Origin: Bradyrhizobium liaoningense
GTDB taxonomy: Bacteria; Pseudomonadota; Alphaproteobacteria; Rhizobiales; Xanthobacteraceae
DNA length: 64,000 nt
Assembly: GCF_018130955.1 (NCBI RefSeq)
Contig: NZ_JAFCJM010000013.1
Span: 62,001 to 126,000, forward strand
Direction of reading: 5' to 3'
Below are positions 46,744-56,175 of the stretch, piece by piece. Numbering within the stretch: position 1 is the stretch's first letter; each line of letters opens with the position of its first letter. The position numbers were made by a program, and so were the translations under genes. Below the pieces are notes generated by a model. It was not told the origin of the DNA and did not search any database. It saw only the letters and a list, made by a program, of their open reading frames with translations.

Positions 46744-47491
46744 GGGGCCGCCACCTTGTTGCGCGGGCCTCGAACGGCTGCACCAGTGCCGTTTCGATCA
46801 CGAGCACGACCGCTGCGAAGGTCAGGGAGTAGGCGAGCAGCCGCGGCGTGTCGAAGAGCTGGAAGGCGACGCCGATCTCGAAGCCGACCCCGTTCGGGCG
46901 TCCCAAGAGTTCGGCGACCAGCACGATCTTCCACACCAGCGACAGACCGGAGCGCGCGGCGGCCGCGATATAGGGCGCAAGCTGCGGCAGCACGACATGG
47001 CGGAAGGCGCGCCAGCGGGGTATCGCGAATACGGTTGCCATCTCGTCGAGCGCGCTGTCGAGCGCTCGGGTGCCCTCGCGCAAGGTGACGACAGCGGTCG
47101 GCAGCTTGTTGATGGCGATCGCGGCGATCGCCGCGGCTTCGGTCAATCCGGCCCAGATATAGGCGAGCACGATCACGACCAGCGCCGGCAGGTTGAGCAG
47201 CAGGATCAGCCAGGGATCGCCGAGCCGGTCGGCGAGCCTGTTCCGTCCCATCAGATAGCCGATGGCGCTGCCGAGCGACATCGCCAGCACGAAGGCGAGG
47301 ATGACGCGCGCCAGCGTCGCGCCGAGATGCAGAAACAGCGCGCCGGACGCGGCCTCCGCCAGCATTACATTCAGCACGGCCGGTGGTGACGGCAGTTTTG
47401 CGCCGCCGACGAACAGCGCGGCGATCCACCAGATCGCCAGGAACAGGGCAAACGAGAGGAGACGCAGCACCTCAGTCTCCGGGCGCGGCAC
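46733..47491 (-). CDS. ABC transporter permease (NitT/TauT type)
   Basis: 252 residues with six membrane helices and the EAA loop region (LDEMATVFAIPRWRAFRHVVLPQLAPYI). GTG start overlapping the binding-protein stop by 20 bp. Confidence 0.88.
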   Translation of the reverse strand: MPRPETEVLRLLSFALFLAIWWIAALFVGGAKLPSPPAVLNVMLAEAASGALFLHLGATLARVILAFVLAMSLGSAIGYLMGRNRLADRLGDPWLILLLNLPALVVIVLAYIWAGLTEAAAIAAIAINKLPTAVVTLREGTRALDSALDEMATVFAIPRWRAFRHVVLPQLAPYIAAAARSGLSLVWKIVLVAELLGRPNGVGFEIGVAFQLFDTPRLLAYSLTFAAVVLVIETALVQPFEARATRWRPRAA

Positions 47492-48452
47492 GATAGAAGG
47501 TGCCGGGATCGAGCTCCGCCGCCGGCCCGACCAGGTCGCGGCCGCCGATCTCGGCGAGCACGCGATAGAGCACGCGCGCGTCGGCCTCCTCGTCGGCGAT
47601 CGTCCGGCGCGGAATGCCCTCGCGATAGCGGGTGCGATAGGTCTGCAGCACCGCCGGATCGGCGGTGCCGGTCAGCGGCGCGATCTTGTCCCACGCGGTA
47701 TCGGATGTTGCGAGCAGCTCCTTGGCCTTGCGCGTCATCGCGATGAAGCGCGCCACGACGTCGCGGTTCTTGGCCGCCCAGTCCTCGTCGAAGACGTAGC
47801 CGACCGCGGCCACCGCCCCCTTGGCGCCGAGCTTTGGCATGATGTCCTCGATGCCGGCGACGCGGCGAAAACCCTTGGCCTCGAGCTGGGCGCAGAAATT
47901 CCAGAAATTGAGGCTCGCATCCATTTCGCCGTCCAGCGCCTTGGCGGCGAGCAGAGGCGGGGCGCCATAGACGATGGTCGCCTCCGATTTCAAGTCGATG
48001 CCATCCTGCTTCATCCGCGCCTGCAGCAATAGCCAGCTCTTGTCGATCGCTCCGCCGGCGACGGCGAGCTTGCGGCCCTTGAGGTCACTGAGCGTCTTGA
48101 TCGGGGAATTGGCCGGCACCATCACGGCGCCGAGTGCGCTGGAATAGGGATAGAAGGTCAGCTTGGCGCCGAGCGCGCGCTCGCGCGACACCCACAGCCA
48201 GTCCGACAGCATGACGTCGGCACTGCCGGCGCGCATCGCGATCTTGCCGGCCTCGGTGCTCGCAAGCTCCGTGACCTCGAGCGACAAATTGGCCGCCTTG
48301 TCCAGCCCGTTCTCGCGGATCGCGGCAAGCTCCCAGGAGAATGTTCCGGTTTTCTGCACCGCAAGGCGGATCGTCTCCGCGCCGCAGGGCAGCGCGAACA
48401 GCGATAACGCGAGCGCGATCGATGCCGTCAATGTGCGAGCAAGATGTCCCAT
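47472..48452 (-). CDS. ABC transporter substrate-binding protein (NitT/TauT type)
   Basis: 326 residues with a signal peptide (to about 25). The type II binding fold shows AETIRLAVQKTGTFSWELAAI and GRKLAVAGGAIDKSW. Family members bind sulfonates, nitrate, aromatic acids or pyrimidines. Located between lanM/pqqA and the quinoprotein relay genes, so an organic ligand used with metal or PQQ is possible. First gene of its operon. Confidence 0.85.
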   Translation of the reverse strand: MGHLARTLTASIALALSLFALPCGAETIRLAVQKTGTFSWELAAIRENGLDKAANLSLEVTELASTEAGKIAMRAGSADVMLSDWLWVSRERALGAKLTFYPYSSALGAVMVPANSPIKTLSDLKGRKLAVAGGAIDKSWLLLQARMKQDGIDLKSEATIVYGAPPLLAAKALDGEMDASLNFWNFCAQLEAKGFRRVAGIEDIMPKLGAKGAVAAVGYVFDEDWAAKNRDVVARFIAMTRKAKELLATSDTAWDKIAPLTGTADPAVLQTYRTRYREGIPRRTIADEEADARVLYRVLAEIGGRDLVGPAAELDPGTFYRAAPGD

Positions 48453-48538
48453 TACCCTTTGCGCCGTTCCCTCGAAGCTGTTCTTGTCGTCACCATACGC
48501 ATAGCATAGTTTCCGTCGCAACCAGCGGGAGGACGGCC

Positions 48539-48898
48539 ATGATCTCGGCATTGCAGCTACGACCGATTGTCGCCGCATTGGCTGTCTTGGCCGCGACAGC
48601 GGTCCCGGTGCGGGCCGACGAGGCCAATGATTATCCGACCGCGGCGCGGGCCGAATACGTCTATGGTTGTATGAAGGCCAACGGTGAATCCCGGCAGTCG
48701 ATCGAGCAATGTTCCTGCTCCATCGACGTTGTTGCCTCGATCGTGCCCTATGAGCGCTACGTTACCGCTGAAACCGCACTCAGCATGTCGCAGGTACGCG
48801 GAAACCTCGGCGTCCAGTTCCGCACCTCCGAGCAGGCGAATACCGCCGTGAACGATCTCCGCCGCGCGCAGGCCGAGGCCGAGGTGCGGTGTTTTTGA
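48539..48898 (+). CDS. Small exported Cys-rich protein
   Basis: 119 residues with a signal peptide (to about 26) and Cys in YGCMK, QCSCS and the terminal RCF. The spacing suggests two disulfides; there is no heme CxxCH. Not recognised. GGGAGGA precedes the ATG. Confidence 0.65.
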   Translation: MISALQLRPIVAALAVLAATAVPVRADEANDYPTAARAEYVYGCMKANGESRQSIEQCSCSIDVVASIVPYERYVTAETALSMSQVRGNLGVQFRTSEQANTAVNDLRRAQAEAEVRCF

Positions 48899-48908
48899 TT
48901 ACTTTCTT

Positions 48909-49057
48909 CCTTCTCCCCTTGTGGGAGAAGGTGGCGCGAAGCGCCGGATGAGGGGTCTCTATCGGCGAATTTCGGTGCGAGAGGAGTGTGCTGAAGCAGA
49001 CCCCTCACCCGTCTCGCCGCTACGCGGCGAGCCACCCTCTTCCACAGGGGGAGAGGG
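48909..49057. repeat. Long palindromic intergenic element, copy 2
   Basis: 149 bp, same family as 18336-18468: ends CCTTCTCCCCTTGTGGGAG and CTTCCACAGGGGGAGAGGG, inner GGATGAGGGGTCT and AGACCCCTCACC. The copies share outer arms but differ in the central loop. Confidence 0.8.
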
Positions 49058-49076
49058 AAAGCAGCGCACGCGTCGA

Positions 49077-49898
49077 TCACGTCCCTGGCTTCTCGATCGC
49101 CCACTCGCTCCGGAACACATGTCCATCCGTATCCTTTGCCTCCGCGCGGAAATATTTTGCGCCGTTGGAGACGTAGGTGAAGCGGAGATTGGGATCCTCC
49201 GAGATCGAGATGCCGCCTTCCATGGCAAGCACGGGGCTGTCGTCCTGGGTCAGCCGCAACTGGTTGACGAAGAAGGCCGGGATATAGAGCTGCGTCACCT
49301 GGTCCATCTGCAGCCCGGAATTGTTGGGATGGCCGACCATGATCTGGGCCTCGCGGATCCGGCTTGCCGGCGCTTCGTCCGCGCGTGCGAATTGCCGGTA
49401 ACGCATCTGGCCGAGCCGGTTTTTTGCCTCTTCGGCATTCTTGCCCGCCGGCGCCGAGCAACCGCCGGAGGCCTTCACATAAGTCTTGCTGACATAGAGC
49501 TGGCCGTCGCTGAGCTCGGCCACCGCGTGGACGTCGGTATAATTGTTGACCCGCACGCGCGTGGAAATCTCCGTGACATTGGCATCCGGCCCGAGCTCGA
49601 ATTTGGCCGCCATCGGCGCCGGGTTGCGATCGATCACCAGCGTGATCGCGCGCACGCGGCGCGAGTCTCCAGGCGAAAGCTTCGTGCGCAGCGTGACCGG
49701 CACGATCGCGGCATCCTCGGCGCGATACGGCATCTCGATGCCGATGATCTCGCTGCCGTCGTTCATCGGACGGTTGCCAAAAATGTCCTGAACGAGTCCG
49801 GGCCAGGGATCATAGGCCTCGTCGGCGCGCGCGGGCATCGCCAGCGCAAGGCCCAACAGTGTGGCCACAAGGGGAAGGCGCAGCGAATGTCCAATCAT
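49077..49898 (-). CDS. Quinoprotein-associated SoxYZ-like carrier protein (fused)
   Basis: 273 residues with a signal peptide to about 26. The N-terminal SoxY-like domain ends near ASGGCSAP, giving a carrier Cys; the C-terminal part (MVGHPNNSGLQMD ... RSEW) is SoxZ-like. A fused SoxYZ of this type is a marker of PQQ-dehydrogenase gene sets. It follows the zinc metallohydrolase gene by 47 bp. What it carries is not known. Confidence 0.88.
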   Translation of the reverse strand: MIGHSLRLPLVATLLGLALAMPARADEAYDPWPGLVQDIFGNRPMNDGSEIIGIEMPYRAEDAAIVPVTLRTKLSPGDSRRVRAITLVIDRNPAPMAAKFELGPDANVTEISTRVRVNNYTDVHAVAELSDGQLYVSKTYVKASGGCSAPAGKNAEEAKNRLGQMRYRQFARADEAPASRIREAQIMVGHPNNSGLQMDQVTQLYIPAFFVNQLRLTQDDSPVLAMEGGISISEDPNLRFTYVSNGAKYFRAEAKDTDGHVFRSEWAIEKPGT

Positions 49899-49945
49899 GA
49901 TCGCAGTCTCGCGCGGACGAAGCAGACGGCAGCGTAGCGTGACCG

Positions 49946-50872
49946 TTACTCCCATTCAATTTCCGAAAATGCTGCGGTTGCGTTGCGGGCGTTGTAGTCA
50001 TCGAACAATTGCCAGTGCGACCGCTCCGACGAGCCGGCCTTGTCCGCAGCCACCTTGATCGGCGCGCCCTTCTCGTTGAGCGCGCGGACGTCGGCGAGCA
50101 AGGTTTCGAGATAGCGCCGTTCATCGGCCAGGCTAGCCGGAAAATCGCTCACGGGACCGTGACCGGGAACCACGCGGCGCGCGGGCAGGGTGCCGAGATC
50201 GGCGAGCACCTTCAGCCAGCCGCGAAGGCTGCCGTCCATCACGGGGATATGACCGAGGAAGACGAGATCGCCGCCAAACAGCGTCCCCGTGGTCGCGTCC
50301 AGCACCGTCAGGTCGTTGTCGCTGTGCGCGGCGGGCCATGCCCGCAGGATGAGGCTGCGCGATCCCAGATCGAGCGTCACGCTGTCGGTGACGAGCAGCG
50401 TCGGCGGCACGATCTTGACGGGATCGATCAGCGCTTCGCCCATGATCCGGCGGAAATTGTCCAGATAGAACGGCCCGCGTGTGGCCAGCGCGGCCGGCAG
50501 CTTGCTGTGTCCGACGAAGATCGTGCCTCGGCCGGCAAAGGCTGCGTTGCCAAAAACATGGTCGGGATGGCCGTGGGTGTTGATGACATAGCGGATCGGC
50601 TTGTCGGTCCGCGCCCGCACGGCGGCCAGCAGCGCCTCGCCCTCGCGTAAACTGCCGCCGGTATCGATGACGGCGACGGCGCTGTCGCCGACGATGAAGC
50701 CGACATTGGCGATGGCCCCTTCATTCTCGCGGGTCATCAGTTGAATTGACCCAGCGTGCACGAAGATTCCCGGGGCTACTTCGCTCACAGGCAATTCGCT
50801 CGCCTTGGCGCATGCTAGCGTCGCGAGCCCCAGCAGGGTGATGCCAGTGATTTTTGAAGCGAGATGGGCCAC
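49946..50872 (-). CDS. Quinoprotein relay system zinc metallohydrolase (SoxH-related)
   Basis: 308 residues with a signal peptide and a metallo-beta-lactamase domain: [12 protein letters not shown], a Zn-binding His in [10 protein letters not shown], and GHGPVSDF. Related to SoxH and found with the SoxYZ-like carrier in PQQ-dehydrogenase loci. GTG start. Probably acts on the carrier-bound group; the reaction is unknown. Confidence 0.88.
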   Translation of the reverse strand: MAHLASKITGITLLGLATLACAKASELPVSEVAPGIFVHAGSIQLMTRENEGAIANVGFIVGDSAVAVIDTGGSLREGEALLAAVRARTDKPIRYVINTHGHPDHVFGNAAFAGRGTIFVGHSKLPAALATRGPFYLDNFRRIMGEALIDPVKIVPPTLLVTDSVTLDLGSRSLILRAWPAAHSDNDLTVLDATTGTLFGGDLVFLGHIPVMDGSLRGWLKVLADLGTLPARRVVPGHGPVSDFPASLADERRYLETLLADVRALNEKGAPIKVAADKAGSSERSHWQLFDDYNARNATAAFSEIEWE

Positions 50873-51001
50873 TTTTCCGCCTCAGTTCCTCAATTCGCGG
50901 CATTGCACTGCAGCAACGCGAAGCCAACACCAAGCTTGGCAAACCATGGATGCAGGCTCACATCCGTGGATAGCATTCAATGGAATTGAGGAGGAAGCAC
51001 G

Positions 51002-51886
51002 ATGACGGAGGCCGGACGACATCGTCGCTGGTTGTTCTTGCTGTTGGTGACGGTGACCGCATTCGTCGCTGATGATGTCGCGCGCGGGCAGACCAGCGAC
51101 ACCGGCGATCTCTCCTTCGAGCTCGTCGATCCCAAGGTGCTGCGCGTCTGCGCCGATCCGCGCAACCTGCCTTTCTCCAACGAAAAGAGCGAAGGCTTTG
51201 AGAACAAGCTCGCGGAATTTCTCGCGGAAAAACTTCAGAAGAAGCTCGATTACGTGTTCTTCCCGCAGGCGACCGGCTTCGTGCGCATGACGCTCGGCGC
51301 GCATCGTTGCGACGTCATCATGGGATTTCCGCAAGGCGACGACCTCGTGCAGGGCACCAATCCCTATTACCGCACGTCCTACGCGCTGGTCGCCAAGCCC
51401 GGCAGTGGCCTCGAGGACGTCGACACGCTGGAGGATGCGCGGCTCAAGGGCAAGCATATCGGCATTGTCGCCGGCACCCCGCCGGCGACTAACATGGCGC
51501 TGGCGGGCTTGATGGGCGACGCAAAACCCTATCCGCTGATGATCGACACGCGTTTTGACAATTCAGCGGACGCGATGATCAAGGATCTCGTCGCCGGCAC
51601 GATCGATGCCGGCGTGCTGTGGGGGCCGATGGCCGGCTACTACGCCAAGAAGCAGGAACAGCCGCTGCACGTCACGCCGCTGGTCAAGGAGACCAGCGGA
51701 CCGAAGCTGATCTACCGCATCGGCATGGGTGTGCGTCCCGCGGACCAGAACTGGAAGCGGCAGCTCAACCGTTTGATCCAGGAGAATCAAGGCGCGATCA
51801 ACAAGATCCTGCTCGAATACGGCGTGCCGCTGCTCGACGAGAAGGACCAGCCGATCGGTGCTGAGACCGCCGGGAAGGCGCCATGA
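51002..51886 (+). CDS. xoxJ: XoxJ, quinoprotein-associated periplasmic binding protein
   Basis: 294 residues with a signal peptide and a type II binding fold (LRVCADPRNLPFSNEKSEGFENKLAE ... IMGFPQGDDLV). Matches the MoxJ/XoxJ type that supports methanol dehydrogenase maturation. The xoxF-xoxG pair at 23.7-26.1 kb has no xoxJ, so this is the likely partner at a distance. GAGGAGGAAG precedes the ATG. Confidence 0.9.
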   Translation: MTEAGRHRRWLFLLLVTVTAFVADDVARGQTSDTGDLSFELVDPKVLRVCADPRNLPFSNEKSEGFENKLAEFLAEKLQKKLDYVFFPQATGFVRMTLGAHRCDVIMGFPQGDDLVQGTNPYYRTSYALVAKPGSGLEDVDTLEDARLKGKHIGIVAGTPPATNMALAGLMGDAKPYPLMIDTRFDNSADAMIKDLVAGTIDAGVLWGPMAGYYAKKQEQPLHVTPLVKETSGPKLIYRIGMGVRPADQNWKRQLNRLIQENQGAINKILLEYGVPLLDEKDQPIGAETAGKAP

Positions 51887-51895
51887 GACGATAGG

Positions 51896-52450
51896 ATGAG
51901 GCGACATCTTGCCGCTGTGCTCGTAGCCGCCGCGCTCGCTGTGCCGGCGATGGCGCAGCAGCAGGAGCCGTTCGAGCCGGAGGGCTATCGCACCGACAAT
52001 TACCGCGCGCCGGTGCCGGCGACGCTGGAAGGCGCGCGCGTGCTGACCACGGCGGAGGCGGAGACCATCTGGCGCGAGAAGGGCGGCGCGTTCATCGACG
52101 TGATGCCGCGCCCGCCGAAACCAAAGAACCTGCCCGCCGGCACGGTCTGGCGCGATGCGCCGCGCTTCGACATTCCCGGCAGCATCTGGCTGCCCGATAC
52201 CGGCTACGGCACGCTGCCGCCGGCGATGGACGATTATTTTCGTCGCGGCCTCGAGCGTGCCTCGCGCGGCAGCAAGTCGGCGCTTCTGGTGATCTACTGC
52301 CTCGCCGATTGCTGGATGTCGTGGAACGCCGCCAAGCGTGCGCTGGCCTATGGCTATGCCAACGTCGCCTGGTATCCCGACGGCACCGACGGCTGGGAGC
52401 GCGCCAAGTTGATGACGGCAGAGGCGCAGCCCGAGCCGCGGCCGGATTAG
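51896..52450 (+). CDS. PQQ-catabolism-associated rhodanese-like protein (CX3CW motif)
   Basis: 184 residues with a signal peptide. A rhodanese-like fold carries CLADCWMSWNAAKR, the Cys-Cys-Trp active loop of this family, which is found only beside quinoprotein genes. Starts 10 bp after xoxJ. Confidence 0.9.
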   Translation: MRRHLAAVLVAAALAVPAMAQQQEPFEPEGYRTDNYRAPVPATLEGARVLTTAEAETIWREKGGAFIDVMPRPPKPKNLPAGTVWRDAPRFDIPGSIWLPDTGYGTLPPAMDDYFRRGLERASRGSKSALLVIYCLADCWMSWNAAKRALAYGYANVAWYPDGTDGWERAKLMTAEAQPEPRPD

Positions 52451-52484
52451 GCCATTACATGATCGGCGGTCGCATGATCAGCCG

Positions 52485-52784
52485 TCACTTGGCCTTCTGC
52501 AGCTTGGTGATGGTCTTCGTGCCGCCGGCCTCGGTGGCGGAGTAGCTCACGCGGTCGCCGACGTGAACGGGTTCCAGCATGCCGGCGTCCTTGGCCTTGA
52601 ACTCCTGCACCGCGCCGCCGCCGCTCGCGCCGACCGTGCCGCTCTGCATCTGCTGGATCGAGATGGTGCTGTTGAGCCGGTCGATCCTCGTGACCATGCC
52701 GGTCATGTCGTCAGCGGCGAATGCGCTGGATGCAAGCATCCCCATGGCGGCAGCGCCTGCGAAGATCAATTGTCTGGTTCCCAT
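52485..52784 (-). CDS. Small exported protein, DUF1344/CusF-like
   Basis: 99 residues with a signal peptide (to about 24), then one small OB-type beta barrel (MTGMVTRIDRLNSTISIQ ... LEPVHVGDRVSYSATEAGG). GGGAGG precedes ATG at 52784. Metal-binding Met residues of true CusF are not evident. Confidence 0.7.
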   Translation of the reverse strand: MGTRQLIFAGAAAMGMLASSAFAADDMTGMVTRIDRLNSTISIQQMQSGTVGASGGGAVQEFKAKDAGMLEPVHVGDRVSYSATEAGGTKTITKLQKAK

Positions 52785-52921
52785 CGAGGCCTCCCGACAT
52801 CTAGGATTCACTTCGACAAGACATCCTAGATCGATTTGGTTCCGGCAGATAGCGCCGGCCAAGGATAACGACTGCGATGGGATGGCGGGAACTTGTCCGG
52901 GAGCCGTCAGCGAGGCTGACG

Positions 52922-53536
52922 CTATTCCATTTCCTGCTGGATCACGCGTCCGAGCGCGAACAGGCGCTGGTCGATCGCGGTCGGCACCTCGCAGACGAAT
53001 CGCACCACCTTGTGGCGGTCCTCGAAAATGCGGGTCTTCCAGATCAGGTCGTTGCTAAGGGCCTCGACCTTGGCCTCATCGCGCGGTGTTGTGCCCTGGA
53101 GCGCCTGAAGCTGAAGCGTCTCCTCGCGGATCTTGTCGGCGGCCTCGCGCTGCTTGCGGCTGACTCGTTCAAGCCCGTTCATGACCTGGGAGCGCTGGGC
53201 GTTGAGCGTGTCGAACAGGCCGGCGAACAGCAACTTGGCATTGGCCGTCTTGTCGGTAGCAGAGGCGGCCAGAAAGTCTTTCACTGACTTCTCCGCCTCG
53301 TCGATCGGCGTCTTGCGCGCCGATAGCTTTGAGACCAATGCGCTGACCTTGGCGTCGTCCTTCCAGCTGTTCTGCACGTCGTCGAGCGCCGGGCCCGCCC
53401 ACACGGCGGCAAGCGAAATCTCGGGAACCTTGGCTTGCGTGCAGGGCCAGTCCGGATAGCGCGGATCGGCCGCGCGGCTGCCTCCGCTCGTCATTGCGAG
53501 CGCCAATGCGGCCGTGAGCAAAATCCGCAAGTTCAT
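52922..53536 (-). CDS. Exported protein of the lut-like transport cluster
   Basis: 204 residues with a signal peptide (to 22), two Cys (WPCTQ and FVCEV) and long helices. Its stop lies last in the ABC operon and its ATG overlaps the permease stop by 4 bp. In gene order it corresponds to the exported protein after the permease in lanthanide transport (lut) clusters. Confidence 0.7.
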   Translation of the reverse strand: MNLRILLTAALALAMTSGGSRAADPRYPDWPCTQAKVPEISLAAVWAGPALDDVQNSWKDDAKVSALVSKLSARKTPIDEAEKSVKDFLAASATDKTANAKLLFAGLFDTLNAQRSQVMNGLERVSRKQREAADKIREETLQLQALQGTTPRDEAKVEALSNDLIWKTRIFEDRHKVVRFVCEVPTAIDQRLFALGRVIQQEME

Positions 53537-54396
53537 CCTTCGCCTCCCGCAGGGCCGCGCCGTGCCAGCCCGCGCGACGGATCATAGGCATAGATCGCGC
53601 CGATCATGAAGACGATTGTGCAGGTCGCGACCACCGCCAGCGAGATCCAGTTGACCTGCCCGTAGAACGCAAAGCGGATCAGCTCGACCGCATGCGTGAA
53701 CGGATTGGCCTGGCAGAGGTAATAGAGGTAGGGGCTGCCTTCCTGCACCCGCCAGAGCGGGTAGAGGGCGGAGGAGGCGAAGAACATCGGAAAGATCACG
53801 AAGTTCATGACGCCGGCAAAGTTCTCGAGCTGCTTGATGCCGGAGGAGATCAACATTCCGAGCGAGCCCAGCATCAGCCCGGACAGGATCAGCGCCGGCA
53901 GGACGGTGAGGTAGCCGAACGGCGGCGGCGAAATGTCCCAGAACCAGGCGATCAGCAGGAATGCATAGACCTGCAGCAGCGAAACTGCGGTGCCGGCGAG
54001 CAGCTTGCAGAACAGCAGGAACCAGCGCGGCAGCGGGCTCACCAGCAGAGTGCGCATGTTGCCCATCTCGCGGTCATAGACCATTGAGAGCGAGGACTGC
54101 ATGCCGTTGAAGAGCTGGATCATCGCCATCAGGCCCGGCGCGATATAGACCTCGTAGAGGATATAGGTCTCGTAGGGCGGGATGATGGAGATGCCGAGCA
54201 CCTGGCGGAAGCCGGCGGCGAAGATGAACAGCCAGACCAGCGGGCGCACCAGCGCGGAGACGAAGCGCTCGCGCTGATGCAGGAAGCGCAGGCCCTCGCG
54301 CCAGACGATGCCGGCAAGGCACGTCATGTACTCCGACAGCGAGAAGCCGCGCGGGGCGTGATGGGCTCTAGAATCTTGGGCCGTGATGCTGCTCAT
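53533..54396 (-). CDS. lutF: ABC-2 type permease of the lut-like/PQQ-alcohol system
   Basis: 287 residues with six membrane helices and the ABC-2 core (MYDREMGNMRTLLVSPLPRW-like region near residue 110). Overlaps both neighbours by 4 bp. The symbol rests on gene order and family, not on direct homology scoring. Confidence 0.8.
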   Translation of the reverse strand: MSSITAQDSRAHHAPRGFSLSEYMTCLAGIVWREGLRFLHQRERFVSALVRPLVWLFIFAAGFRQVLGISIIPPYETYILYEVYIAPGLMAMIQLFNGMQSSLSMVYDREMGNMRTLLVSPLPRWFLLFCKLLAGTAVSLLQVYAFLLIAWFWDISPPPFGYLTVLPALILSGLMLGSLGMLISSGIKQLENFAGVMNFVIFPMFFASSALYPLWRVQEGSPYLYYLCQANPFTHAVELIRFAFYGQVNWISLAVVATCTIVFMIGAIYAYDPSRGLARRGPAGGEG

Positions 54397-55202
54397 GCGC
54401 CGCCTCCCGGCATGGTTTGCGCGCCTGTCAGGCGCATGAAGGCGGAATTAACGTCCTGCGCGCCGGCTTCGCTCAGCACGCGCGCGACGGCGCCTTTTGC
54501 CAGCACCTTGCCCTGGTGCAGCACCACGAGGTCGTCGCTGGCCGTGATCTCGTCGAAAAGATGCGTGGCCCAGAGCACGCCGATGCCCTGTTCGGAGACG
54601 AGCTGCCGGACATGACTGATGATGTCGGCGCGCGCCTTGACGTCGAGCCCGACGGTCGGCTCGTCCAAAAGCAGCAGGCGTGGCCGGTGCAGCAGCGCGC
54701 GCGCGATCTCGAGCCGCCGCATCTGCCCACCCGAGAGATCGCGCACCTTGCTAGCCGCGCGGTCGGTAAGCCCGATGCGGCCAAGCAGCTCAGCGGCGCG
54801 CGCAGCGGCCTCGCGGCGGCCGATGCCGTGCAGGGCGGCGTGATACAGCAGGTTCTGCGTCAGCGAGAGGTCGAGGTCGAGCGTCCGCTGCTGGAATACG
54901 ACGCCGAGCAGCCGTAGCGCCTCGCCGGGCGCGCGGCTGATGTCGTGGCCGAAGATCGAAACGCGGCCGGACTGGATGCCGAACAGGCGCGTGATGAGCG
55001 AGAACAGCGTGCTCTTGCCGGCGCCGTTGAGCCCGAGTAGCGCCGTAAAACTCGCAGGCGCGACATTGAAGCTGACATCCATCAGCGCCCGGCGCGCTCC
55101 GTAGGAATGGCTGACGCCGTCGATCGACAGCGCCGCCACCGCGGCCGCATCCGATGCCGGTGCGGTCACGCGGGATTCAGTGATGGGCGCAGGTGTCGTC
55201 AT
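54393..55202 (-). CDS. lutE: ABC ATPase of the lut-like/PQQ-alcohol system
   Basis: 269 residues. Walker A GLNGAGKST, signature LSGGQMRRLEIARAL, Walker B LLLLDEPTVGLD. Belongs to the ATPase group found with PQQ-dependent alcohol catabolism genes. ATGA-type overlaps with the permease and propeller genes. Confidence 0.85.
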   Translation of the reverse strand: MTTPAPITESRVTAPASDAAAVAALSIDGVSHSYGARRALMDVSFNVAPASFTALLGLNGAGKSTLFSLITRLFGIQSGRVSIFGHDISRAPGEALRLLGVVFQQRTLDLDLSLTQNLLYHAALHGIGRREAAARAAELLGRIGLTDRAASKVRDLSGGQMRRLEIARALLHRPRLLLLDEPTVGLDVKARADIISHVRQLVSEQGIGVLWATHLFDEITASDDLVVLHQGKVLAKGAVARVLSEAGAQDVNSAFMRLTGAQTMPGGGA

Positions 55203-56167
55203 GGCGCGATCGCAATACCCCAGGGCAGCTCGCCGACCTGGATGGTCTTGATCACCTTTTGGGCGGCGACGTCAATCACCGAGACGTCGTTGGAGACGCC
55301 GTTGGTGGTGAGGAGATATTTTTCGTCCGGCGTGAAGGCCAAGTGCCAGACCCGCTGACCGACCAGCAGGTACTTTGTCACCTTGCGCGTGGCGGTGTCG
55401 ACGACCGCGATGCGGTTGGCGGGGCCGAGCGCGACGAAGGCGGTCTTGTCGTCTTTGGTCATGCCGATGCCGACCGGCTGGATCGCCTCTTTCCGCAGGC
55501 CCGGAATCTCGAAGGTGACCTTGCCGATCACCTCATGCTTCCTGGGGTCGATGATTGAGACCGTGCCGCCGATCTCGGAGGAAATCCACAGCTCCGAGCT
55601 GTCATGCTTGAACTCGGCAAAGCGCGGCCGGGCGTCGACCAGCACGTTGGCGACGATCTGGCGCGTGGCGGTGTCGATGAAATGCGCCATGTTGGTCGTT
55701 TCCGACGTGTTGATCAGGGTCTTGCCGTCGGGGCTGATGGTCATGCCCTCCGGCTCGACGCCGACCTGGATGTCGCCGAGGCGCACGCGCTTTTCGAGAT
55801 CGATCACGGTGACCGTGTTGTCGTTCTCGTTGGCGACATAGAGCACCTTGCCGGCGGCATCCTGCGCGAATAGTTCAGGATCGGGCCCGGACGGCAGGCT
55901 GTCGACGATGGCCTGCGTCTTGGCGTCGATCACCTGAATGGTGTCGTCGTCGCCGACCGCGACCATCACGAACTTGCCGTCGCGCGTGAAATCGATGCCG
56001 CGCGGCCGCTGCCCAACTTTGATAGTCTTGACCACAGTCCAGCTCTCGGTGTCGATGACCGACACCGTGTTGCTCTTCTCGTTCGAGACATAGGCGATGA
56101 ACGCGTGCGCGGGTGCGGCCGCAAGCATAGTTGCGGAGAGCAGGCCAACACGCCAGATGCGCGACAT
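55199..56167 (-). CDS. PQQ-catabolism-associated beta-propeller protein
   Basis: 322 residues with a signal peptide (to about 22) and seven YVTN-like repeats such as VSVIDTESWTVVKTIKVGQRPRGIDF. Matches the exported propeller of lut/PQQ loci (position of LutD). ATG at 56167 has GAGG upstream. Confidence 0.88.
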   Translation of the reverse strand: MSRIWRVGLLSATMLAAAPAHAFIAYVSNEKSNTVSVIDTESWTVVKTIKVGQRPRGIDFTRDGKFVMVAVGDDDTIQVIDAKTQAIVDSLPSGPDPELFAQDAAGKVLYVANENDNTVTVIDLEKRVRLGDIQVGVEPEGMTISPDGKTLINTSETTNMAHFIDTATRQIVANVLVDARPRFAEFKHDSSELWISSEIGGTVSIIDPRKHEVIGKVTFEIPGLRKEAIQPVGIGMTKDDKTAFVALGPANRIAVVDTATRKVTKYLLVGQRVWHLAFTPDEKYLLTTNGVSNDVSVIDVAAQKVIKTIQVGELPWGIAIAP

Positions 56168-56175
56168 ACGTGTCC

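Noticed and set aside
54473..54784. Short antisense-like frame within the ABC ATPase region
   Set aside because: Alternative frame of the ATPase gene with Arg/Ser-rich content only.
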